The notes beneath the pieces are model-generated. The model was not told the origin of the DNA. It saw only the letters and a list, made by a program, of their open reading frames with translations, and ran no database searches. A stretch of 7,381 nucleotides of DNA, taken from assembly GCA_024511045.1 (NCBI GenBank), contig JANEMG010000107.1, positions 1 through 7,381 of the forward strand. The letters run 5' to 3'. Below, in pieces: positions 1 to 5,337 of the stretch. This DNA is from Gammaproteobacteria bacterium (GTDB taxonomy: Bacteria > Pseudomonadota > Gammaproteobacteria > Methylococcales > Methylomonadaceae). Numbering within the stretch: position 1 is the stretch's first letter; every line of letters starts with the position of its first letter. A program made the position numbers and the translations under genes.

Positions 1-16
1 TATTGAGTTTTGGAGC

Positions 17-36
17 GCCTATCATAACAAATAGGC
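17..36. repeat. Small inverted repeat upstream of the PBP1A gene
   Basis: GCCTAT (17-22) and ATAGGC (31-36) form a 6-bp perfect inverted repeat with an 8-nt loop. It overlaps a possible leftward extended -10 (minus-strand TGTTATGAT, 21-29). It could be an operator or chance; no protein-binding consensus is recognised. Confidence 0.3.
21..29 (-). promoter_or_regulatory. Possible leftward extended -10 promoter element
   Basis: Read on the minus strand, positions 29-21 give TGTTATGAT, which matches the extended -10 form TGnTATAAT with one mismatch in the hexamer. No good -35 lies 17 bp upstream (GGGCGT), so any activity would rest on the extended -10. It would drive a gene off the left edge. 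In many gammaproteobacteria the gene divergent from the PBP1A gene is pilM of the type IV pilus operon, but nothing in the window shows that here. Confidence 0.2.
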
Positions 37-64
37 ACCAGACACGCCCCTCCTTATCCCCTTG

Positions 65-86
65 TTTTGGCGCCAGTTAGCCAAAA
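65..86. repeat. Hairpin in the PBP1A leader
   Basis: TTTTGGC (65-71) and GCCAAAA (80-86) form a 7-bp perfect inverted repeat with an 8-nt loop, 39 nt before the chosen TTG start. No T-run follows on either strand, so it is not a canonical terminator. It may be a leader stem-loop or an operator; function unknown. Confidence 0.35.
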
Positions 87-125
87 AATTCACTGGTTTT
101 TCGAGTTTTGCATTTACCTCTATTG

Positions 126-2465
126 TTGAAATTTGTGAAATGGTTGGTAATTTCTCTGGCAAGCTTTGCCTTCATGACTGTTATCATTGGCTATTTCCTT
201 GTCACACGCTTTTCGGCAGACCTCCCCGATGTGCAGGCCCTGCGGCAAGTGCAATACCAGATGCCGCTGCGCATCTACAGCCAGGACAATCTTCTGATCG
301 CTCAATTTGGTGACAAAAAACGTACGCCGATCACCATTGACCAAGTCCCAAAACCAATGATCGATGCCTTTCTGGCCGCCGAAGACGATCGTTTCTACAG
401 CCATCCCGGCGTGGATTACAGGGGCCTGCTGCGGGCAGCATTGCAGTTGCTGCTGACCGGAAAAAAGAAACAGGGCGGCAGCACCATTACCATGCAGGTG
501 ACACGAAATTTTTTGTTGACGCCGGAAAAGACCTATACCAGGAAAATAAAGGAAATCATCCTGGCCTTTAAAATAGAGCGTGAATTTTCCAAAGATGAAA
601 TACTGCAGCTTTATCTGAACAAAATATACTTGGGCCATCATGCCTACGGCATCGCCGCAGCCGCACAGGTGTATTACGGGAAATCCCTGTCGGAACTGAA
701 TCTCGCCGAACAGGCGATGATTGCCGGATTGCCGAAAGCCCCATCCAAATACAACCCTGTCACCAATGCCCCCCGTGCCAAGCAGAGGCGCGATTATATC
801 CTGCGCAGAATGCTGGATCTCGGTTATATTTCCCGGCAGGATTATCAAGAAAATGTCGAACTTCCGATCACTGCCAAGCTGCACCGCCAAAAAACCGAAG
901 TCGCCGCACCCTATGTTGCAGAAATGGTGCGCACGGAAATAGTCCGGGAATATGGTGATCAAGCCTATACCTCCGGATTGAAAGTCTATACGACCATTCA
1001 GGGACCATTGCAGAAGGCTGCCGACAATGCATTGCGCACCGCACTGCACGACTATGACCGTCGCCACGGTTATCGAGGCCACCTGACACCGGACAATCCA
1101 GAACAGGCATTGCTGCACAGCCGGACAGTCGGCGACACGCAGCCGGCACTGGTCGAAGAAGTGGACGATAAGGGAGCGACGGCGCGTCTGAAAGATGCTG
1201 CACGAATCACCATTCCTTGGGAAAACATTCAGTGGGCAAAACAATCCGGAATCCGGAAACGCAGGGGTTCCACTCACCAATCGACAGCAAGCATCATCAA
1301 ACCCGGCGATTTGATTCGCGTCAGGGAACTGGAAAACGGCACCTGGGCATTGACGCAGGTTCCCCAGGTTGACGGAGCCATCGTGGCCCTCGACCCGAAT
1401 AACGGCGCCATTCTTGCGCTGTCCGGCGGCTTTGACTTTCGGCGCAACAAATTCAACCGCGTCACGCAAGCGAAGCGCCAGCCCGGCTCCGGCTTTAAAC
1501 CGATCATCTATACCACGGCTCTTGAGGAAGGCTTCACCCCCGCCAGCATCATCAACGATGCGCCCATCGTCATTGCCGATCCGACGCAGGAAAGCGAATG
1601 GCGCCCGGAAAATTACAGCAGAAAATTTTTCGGCCCCACCCGGCTGCGCATCGGCCTGATCAAATCCAGAAATCTGATTTCCATTCGCCTGCTGCGCAAA
1701 CTGGGCGTCTCAAGAGTCATTGCCACTGCCGAGCGTTTTGGACTGAAACCGGAACAGCTGCCCAGAAGTCTGTCCCTGGCACTGGGCAGCGGTTATGCCA
1801 ACCCACTGCAAATGGCCAGGATCTATGCGGTTTTTGCCAATGGCGGCTTTCTCGTCGATCCACACCTGATCGACCGGGTGGAAGCCCCTGACGGCGACAT
1901 TCTGTATCAGGCCTTTCCGAAAATTGCCTGTCCGACCTGCAGCGAAAACCTGGATTCCGGCAACGAATATGCACCAAGAATCATTTCCCCGCAAATCAAT
2001 TTCCTGATGAACTCCCTGCTGCGCGATGTCGTGCAAAGGGGCACCGCCACCAAGGCGAAGCAGCTGGGAAGAAAGGATCTTGCCGGAAAGACCGGAACCA
2101 CCAATCAGCAGCGTGATGCCTGGTTCAATGGCTTTGTGACAGCGACGATAGCGGCGACAGCCTGGGTTGGCTACGATGACTCAAGACCTTTGGGCAGCCG
2201 GGAGACCGGCGGCAAAGCAGCGCTTCCCATGTGGATCTACTTCATGGAAAAGGCTTTGCAGGATGTCCCGGAACAGCCATTGACGCCTCCCGAAGGCATC
2301 ATCCAGGCCTATATCGATCCGCGCAGCGGCTTACGCGCAGCACCAGACAGCAAATCCGGTATTTGGGAATATTTTCAGAAAGGGCTTGCACCCAGTGATT
2401 TTTCCTATCGGGAATCGGTACAGACCAGGCAAGGTGGTGCAGCACCTGTAGAAACGCTTTTTTGA
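126..2465 (+). CDS. mrcA: Penicillin-binding protein 1A (bifunctional glycosyltransferase/transpeptidase)
   Basis: Class A PBP that polymerises lipid II into glycan strands and cross-links the peptides at the outer face of the inner membrane. Numbering is for the 779-residue product. A short cytoplasmic start is followed by one membrane anchor (about 6-27). The GT51 domain has AEDDRFYSHPGVD (catalytic Glu86), GGSTITMQ and KDEILQLYLNKIYLG. A linker/OB-like region (about 310-415) precedes the transpeptidase, which carries SGFK (nucleophile Ser455), SRN (514-516) and KTGTTN (Lys655). All catalytic motifs are intact. The start is uncertain. No ATG lies before residue 17, and TTG at 126 gives MKFVKWLVIS, matching the E. 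coli PBP1A N-terminus (MKFVKYFLI). An in-frame TTG at 108 would add six residues. No Shine-Dalgarno is visible for either. The protein is shorter than E. coli PBP1A (850 aa), mainly because it lacks the insertion before the KTG motif. The C-terminal ETLF resembles the QELF end of the E. coli protein. It is also called ponA. Confidence 0.95.
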   Translation: MKFVKWLVISLASFAFMTVIIGYFLVTRFSADLPDVQALRQVQYQMPLRIYSQDNLLIAQFGDKKRTPITIDQVPKPMIDAFLAAEDDRFYSHPGVDYRGLLRAALQLLLTGKKKQGGSTITMQVTRNFLLTPEKTYTRKIKEIILAFKIEREFSKDEILQLYLNKIYLGHHAYGIAAAAQVYYGKSLSELNLAEQAMIAGLPKAPSKYNPVTNAPRAKQRRDYILRRMLDLGYISRQDYQENVELPITAKLHRQKTEVAAPYVAEMVRTEIVREYGDQAYTSGLKVYTTIQGPLQKAADNALRTALHDYDRRHGYRGHLTPDNPEQALLHSRTVGDTQPALVEEVDDKGATARLKDAARITIPWENIQWAKQSGIRKRRGSTHQSTASIIKPGDLIRVRELENGTWALTQVPQVDGAIVALDPNNGAILALSGGFDFRRNKFNRVTQAKRQPGSGFKPIIYTTALEEGFTPASIINDAPIVIADPTQESEWRPENYSRKFFGPTRLRIGLIKSRNLISIRLLRKLGVSRVIATAERFGLKPEQLPRSLSLALGSGYANPLQMARIYAVFANGGFLVDPHLIDRVEAPDGDILYQAFPKIACPTCSENLDSGNEYAPRIISPQINFLMNSLLRDVVQRGTATKAKQLGRKDLAGKTGTTNQQRDAWFNGFVTATIAATAWVGYDDSRPLGSRETGGKAALPMWIYFMEKALQDVPEQPLTPPEGIIQAYIDPRSGLRAAPDSKSGIWEYFQKGLAPSDFSYRESVQTRQGGAAPVETLF

Positions 2466-2475
2466 ACAAAGGGGC

Positions 2476-2494
2476 TCAGGAAAAATCATCCTGA
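2476..2494. repeat. Short hairpin after the PBP1A stop
   Basis: TCAGGA (2476-2481) and TCCTGA (2489-2494) pair over a 7-nt A-rich loop, 10 nt after the PBP1A stop codon. No T-run follows, so it is at most a weak 3'-end stem-loop rather than an intrinsic terminator. Confidence 0.3.
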
Positions 2495-2535
2495 TAGACC
2501 AGTCGACAATAGACAGACAGGCGGTATTTGTTTAC

Positions 2536-2571
2536 CAGGCCGTTGAAACAACGAAGTTATTCGCCGGCCTG
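2536..2571. repeat. Nested inverted repeat in the PBP1A-gltA intergenic region
   Basis: CAGGCCG (2536-2542) pairs with CGGCCTG (2565-2571). A small alternative hairpin, CGTTG-AAA-CAACG (2541-2553), lies inside and shares two bases with the outer arm. CCTGTAGG (2568-2575) also has a perfect reverse complement, CCTACAGG (2663-2670), inside the next element. This may be the left part of the same structured region. Confidence 0.4.
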
Positions 2572-2576
2572 TAGGT

Positions 2577-2733
2577 AGTACGTAACTACTCACCCATAGT
2601 AATAGAGGCCCCTATGGGTGGTCTGTGGAGGAAGTGTCTTTGGCAGGGATGCCAAAGCCAAGCCTACAGGGACGTATTCACGGCGTCTTCCGGAACAGAC
2701 TACCCATAGGAGCCCGAGTAGTTATGGCAGTAC
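2577..2733. repeat. Structured, MITE/REP-like palindromic element
   Basis: A nested inverted repeat with no credible coding content. The outer arms 2581-2591 and 2716-2726 pair over 11 positions with one G-U (core TAACTACTC/GAGTAGTTA, 9 bp perfect). The middle arms 2611-2626 and 2695-2710 pair over 16 positions with one G-U, followed after a symmetrical GGA/GGA internal loop by 5 bp (2630-2634 with 2687-2691). The apical part holds a perfect 8-bp hairpin CTTTGGCA-GGGA-TGCCAAAG (2638-2657). A competing 9-bp pair, CACCCATAG (2591-2599) with CTATGGGTG (2612-2620), shares arms with the others. AGTAC flanks the structure at 2577-2581 and 2729-2733 and could be a 5-bp target duplication. Terminal inverted repeats, small size and lack of a gene suggest a non-autonomous mobile or REP-type repeat; a structured RNA is the alternative. 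The core around 2663-2690 resembles, from memory only, dispersed repeats of environmental gammaproteobacteria. Confidence 0.6.
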
Positions 2734-2735
2734 AA

Positions 2736-2764
2736 GGAAACGGCAAAGCGCATTTTCCGTTTCC
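2736..2764. repeat. Hairpin next to the palindromic element
   Basis: GGAAACGG (2736-2743) and CCGTTTCC (2757-2764) form an 8-bp perfect inverted repeat with a 13-nt loop. It sits between the palindromic element and the terminator-like hairpin that starts at 2769. No T-run follows; role unknown. Confidence 0.4.
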
Positions 2765-2768
2765 GTGA

Positions 2769-2797
2769 TTGAAAAAGCCATGGAGGGCTTTTTTCAA
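2769..2797. terminator. Bidirectional intrinsic terminator-like hairpin
   Basis: TTGAAAAAGCC (2769-2779) pairs with GGCTTTTTTCAA (2786-2797), with one unpaired T. The short GC-containing stem is flanked by an A-run on the left and T6 on the right, so it can act as an intrinsic terminator on either strand. On the plus strand it would end PBP1A read-through about 300 nt after the stop. On the minus strand it would be a second stop behind gltA. Confidence 0.6.
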
Positions 2798-2841
2798 CAG
2801 TCTGTTAAAGATCCCGGGCTTGTAATTCCTGGACAGTAAGG

Positions 2842-2864
2842 AAAACAGCCAATCGCATTGGCTG
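2842..2864 (-). terminator. Rho-independent terminator of gltA
   Basis: On the minus strand the 8-bp perfect stem CAGCCAAT-GCG-ATTGGCTG (2864-2846) is followed at once by TTTT (2845-2842). It begins about 20 nt after the gltA stop, the expected place for a factor-independent terminator. Confidence 0.7.
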
Positions 2865-2884
2865 CTTCTTCCATGCCCAACGGC

Positions 2885-4192
2885 TCAACGACGGTCGATG
2901 GGAACATAGTCCCTCTGCTCCGGGCCGACATACAACTGCCTGGGCCGGCCAATCCGGTGCGTTGGCTCTGCCATCATTTCCAGCCAGTGGGAAACCCAGC
3001 CGGCAGTACGGGCAATGGCGAACATCACGGTAAACATGTCGACAGGGATATTGAGTGCCTTGTAGATGATGCCGGAATAGAAATCGACATTGGGATAGAG
3101 CTTTTTCTCGATAAAATACTCATCCTGCAGGGCGTATTCCTCCAGTGCCAGCGCCAGTTCAAACAAAGGATCATCATTGGACAGCTTTTCCAGAACGTCG
3201 TAGCAGGTCTTGCGGATGATCGTCGCCCGCGGATCGAAATTCTTGTAGACACGATGCCCGAAGCCCATCAGCCGGAATGGGTCATTGGGATCCCTGGCCT
3301 TGGCGATATATTCCGGAATCCTGTCGGCAGTGCCGATTTCCGCCAGCATGCTCAATACCGCCTCATTGGCGCCGCCATGCGCCGGCCCCCACAGGGCGGC
3401 AATACCCGCGGCGATGCACGCATAGGGGTTGGCTCCGGTACTGCTGGCCAGCCTGACCGTCGAAGTACTGGCATTCTGCTCGTGATCGGCATGCAGGATC
3501 AACAGCAGATTCAATGCCTTGACTGCGACAGGATCGATATAGTGCGCCAAGTCGATAAATTTCTGGGATGGCAGCGAAAACATCATATTCATGAAGTTTT
3601 CACAGTATTCCAGGTCCACGCGTGGGTAAAGAAACGGCCAGCCCACCGAGTGCCGATAGCAGGCAGCGGCGATGGTCGGCATTTTTGCCAGCAGGCGCAT
3701 CGCCGATATACGCCGATGCTCCGGGTCATTCATATTCAGTTCGCTATGATAGAAAGCGGACAGCGAACCCACGACGCCAACCATCATGGCCATTGGATGA
3801 GCATCATAGTGAAAACCATCGAAAAAGCTGCGCAATGATTCATGCAGCATGGCGTGATGCGTGATTTCACTGGTGAAACTGTGCAGCTGCTGTTCTTTGG
3901 GCAATTCCCCGTTCATCAGCAGATAGGCGACTTCCAGAAAGCTGCTGTGCTCGGCCAGCTGATCGATGGGAATGCCGCGATACAGCAAGATGCCGTTGTC
4001 GCCATCGATGTAGGTGATCGCACTTTTACAACTGGCGGTGGAAACGAAGCCCGAATCGTAGGTAAAAAACCCCAGGTCCTTGTTCAGGCTGCTGATATCG
4101 ACCGTATGATTGCCCAGCGTCCCTTTCAGCAAAGGATATTCAACCTCTTGACCGGTTGCATTGTTCCTGATCAATACGCTGTCATCCGACAT
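2885..4192 (-). CDS. gltA: Citrate synthase (GltA, hexameric type)
   Basis: Condenses acetyl-CoA and oxaloacetate to citrate, the entry step of the TCA cycle, in the cytoplasm. The 435-residue product aligns along its length, from memory, with E. coli GltA (427 aa). Shared blocks include STASCKSAITYIDGD, HADHEQNASTSTVR, LWGPAHGGANEA, MGFGHRVYKNFDPRAT and KKLYPNVDFYSG. The catalytic triad is His272 (GPAHGG), His313 (GFGHR) and Asp370 (PNVDF), with the same spacing as His264/His305/Asp362 in E. coli. The N-terminal extension before the core is typical of the NADH-regulated type I enzyme, though NADH sensitivity cannot be read from sequence alone. ATG at 4192 is preferred because AAAGG lies 8 nt upstream; an in-frame GTG at 4201 would add MVN but sits on that ribosome-binding site. 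It is co-directional with rpmE, 54 bp downstream of it, and ends in its own terminator. Confidence 0.97.
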   Translation of the reverse strand: MSDDSVLIRNNATGQEVEYPLLKGTLGNHTVDISSLNKDLGFFTYDSGFVSTASCKSAITYIDGDNGILLYRGIPIDQLAEHSSFLEVAYLLMNGELPKEQQLHSFTSEITHHAMLHESLRSFFDGFHYDAHPMAMMVGVVGSLSAFYHSELNMNDPEHRRISAMRLLAKMPTIAAACYRHSVGWPFLYPRVDLEYCENFMNMMFSLPSQKFIDLAHYIDPVAVKALNLLLILHADHEQNASTSTVRLASSTGANPYACIAAGIAALWGPAHGGANEAVLSMLAEIGTADRIPEYIAKARDPNDPFRLMGFGHRVYKNFDPRATIIRKTCYDVLEKLSNDDPLFELALALEEYALQDEYFIEKKLYPNVDFYSGIIYKALNIPVDMFTVMFAIARTAGWVSHWLEMMAEPTHRIGRPRQLYVGPEQRDYVPIDRR

Positions 4193-4222
4193 GTTCACCA
4201 CCTTTCAACAAAAACGTATTTT

Positions 4223-4236
4223 TTGCATCGATGCAA
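4223..4236. promoter_or_regulatory. Perfect 14-bp palindrome between rpmE and gltA
   Basis: TTGCATCGATGCAA is its own reverse complement. It lies 31 bp upstream of the gltA ATG and just after the rpmE stop. An A-run, not a T-run, follows it in the direction of transcription, so it does not look like an intrinsic terminator. It may be an operator for a dimeric regulator of gltA. No factor is assigned; chance is possible. Confidence 0.35.
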
Positions 4237-4246
4237 CCAGCAACGG

Positions 4247-4447
4247 CTATTTGCCATAGCGCTGGCGGAACTTGTCGACGCGCCCGGCGGTATCCACGAC
4301 TCTCTGCTTTCCAGTGTAGAAAGGATGACATGCGGAACAGACTTCGACATGCAGATCTTTGCACAGGACCGAAGCGGTTTCGAAGGTATTGCCGCAGCCA
4401 CAGGTAACGGTAATCTTTTTGTATTCAGGATGAATTTCAGGTTTCAT
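4247..4447 (-). CDS. rpmE: 50S ribosomal protein L31 (zinc-binding form)
   Basis: A small protein of the large ribosomal subunit that forms part of an intersubunit bridge near the central protuberance. The 66-residue product matches the RpmE family: an MKPEIHPEY start, CGCGN, then VCSACHPFYTGKQR and a basic end, GRVDKFRQRYGK. Cys16, Cys18, Cys37 and Cys40 supply the zinc ligands, which marks it as the C+ (RpmE) form and not the zinc-free paralogue made in zinc starvation (YkgM/RpmE2). Its ATG has only a weak GGTG-like ribosome-binding site. It is divergent from xthA and upstream of gltA on the same strand, so some co-transcription with gltA is possible because no terminator is visible in the 54-bp gap. 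Confidence 0.96.
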   Translation of the reverse strand: MKPEIHPEYKKITVTCGCGNTFETASVLCKDLHVEVCSACHPFYTGKQRVVDTAGRVDKFRQRYGK

Positions 4448-4473
4448 ATCAGGTACACACCACGTATCAAATG

Positions 4474-4504
4474 CTTACATTCTTAATAGAGAACTGCGTA
4501 TAAT
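4474..4504 (+). promoter_or_regulatory. Predicted sigma-70 promoter for xthA
   Basis: A consensus -10, TATAAT, lies at 4499-4504, 41 bp before the xthA ATG. The best -35 is CTTACA (4474-4479, four of six matches), at a long 19-bp spacing, so the promoter may be weak or need an activator. Transcription would start near 4511. Confidence 0.5.
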
Positions 4505-4528
4505 ACTTTTTCCAACGTTAAACCGCAA
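4500..4528 (-). promoter_or_regulatory. Predicted sigma-70 promoter for rpmE
   Basis: On the minus strand TTGCGG (-35, 4528-4523) and TATTAT (-10, 4505-4500; five of six matches to consensus) are separated by exactly 17 bp. Transcription would begin near 4493, giving a leader of about 46 nt before the rpmE ATG. The -10 overlaps that of the rightward xthA promoter. Confidence 0.5.
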
Positions 4529-4545
4529 CTTTAAAATCACAACCG

Positions 4546-5337
4546 ATGCGCATCATCACGCTGAACGTCAACGGCATTCGTGCCGCGGAACGCAAGGGTT
4601 TTTTTGCCTGGCTGCCCAGGCAGCAGGCGGATATCGTCTGCCTGCAGGAAACAAAGGCGCAGACCGAACAGCTCAAGTCCAGTGCTTTCTGGCCCGAGAA
4701 CTATCACTGCTATTATCATGATGCGGAAAAAAAAGGCTATAGCGGCGTCGCACTGTACAGCAAAGCGGAACCCGACAACGTGATCGAAGGCCTTGGCTGG
4801 CCGGATGTCGACAAGGAAGGCCGCTACCTGGAAGCGCAGTTCGGCAAACTCAGCGTCATTTCCCTGTACCTGCCTTCCGGCACCTCCGGAGAAGAGCGAC
4901 AGGCAGTCAAATTCGATTTTCTCGACCGTTTCATGCGCTACCTGCAGAAACTGGCAACGAATGGGCGGGACTATATTATTTGCGGTGACTGGAACATCGC
5001 CCACAAGAAGATCGACCTGAAAAACTGGCGCGGAAACCAGAATCACTCCGGCTTTCTACCTGAAGAACGCGCCTGGATGGACCGGCTTTTCCAACAGGAA
5101 CCCTGGGTAGATGCCTTCCGGATCGTCAACCAGGACCCCGAACAATACACCTGGTGGTCCAATCGCGGCCAGGCCTGGGCAAAAAATGTCGGCTGGCGCA
5201 TCGACTACCAGGTGATCAGCGAGCGCCTGAAAGACAAGGTCAAATCGGCGCAGATCTACAAGGCGGAGCGCTTTTCCGATCATGCGCCGTTGATCATCGA
5301 CTACGATTTACCGCTTCCGCCAGGGACTGATACCTGA
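4546..5337 (+). CDS. xthA: Exodeoxyribonuclease III (AP endonuclease)
   Basis: A DNA-repair enzyme that cleaves 5' to abasic sites and removes nucleotides 3' to 5' from duplex DNA, in base-excision repair. The 263-residue length is usual for the family. The exonuclease/endonuclease/phosphatase fold motifs are all present: LNVNGIRAA (Asn7), LQETK (metal-binding Glu35), GYSGVA, YLPSG (Tyr108), GDWNIAH (Asp148, Asn150), WRIDY (Asp220) and the terminal SDHAPL (Asp245, His246). No residue expected for catalysis is missing. The ATG has no clear Shine-Dalgarno; the leader (about 35 nt) is A-rich. It is divergent from rpmE and converges on ampG, overlapping its 3' end by 44 bp. The last 15 codons (after FSDHAPLIID) form a short tail that lies in the overlap. 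Confidence 0.96.
   Translation: MRIITLNVNGIRAAERKGFFAWLPRQQADIVCLQETKAQTEQLKSSAFWPENYHCYYHDAEKKGYSGVALYSKAEPDNVIEGLGWPDVDKEGRYLEAQFGKLSVISLYLPSGTSGEERQAVKFDFLDRFMRYLQKLATNGRDYIICGDWNIAHKKIDLKNWRGNQNHSGFLPEERAWMDRLFQQEPWVDAFRIVNQDPEQYTWWSNRGQAWAKNVGWRIDYQVISERLKDKVKSAQIYKAERFSDHAPLIIDYDLPLPPGTDT

Noticed and set aside
120..1469. 449-codon open frame on the minus strand across the PBP1A gene
   Set aside because: It is fully antisense to a strongly supported PBP1A gene. The translation is rich in Cys, Gly and Phe without any recognised domain, as expected of a shadow frame in codon-biased sequence.
2618..2839. 73-codon open frame in the PBP1A-gltA gap
   Set aside because: It runs through the stems of the palindromic element and the terminator hairpin. 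Its sequence is explained by the inverted repeats and it has no ribosome-binding site or family resemblance.
2536..2864. Hairpin series as a CRISPR array or tRNA cluster
   Set aside because: The repeats are not uniform in sequence or spacing and have no spacer pattern. No cloverleaf with a T-arm GTTC and CCA-like end was found.
2858..3838. 326-codon open frame on the plus strand across gltA
   Set aside because: It is antisense to citrate synthase, has no recognised motif, and mirrors gltA codon structure. The next frame (3842-4486) covers the gltA start and rpmE in the same way.
4223..4236. Palindrome TTGCATCGATGCAA as an rpmE terminator
   Set aside because: In the rpmE direction the stem is followed by an A-run rather than T residues, and the stem is AT-rich with no loop bases, so it does not fit an intrinsic terminator.
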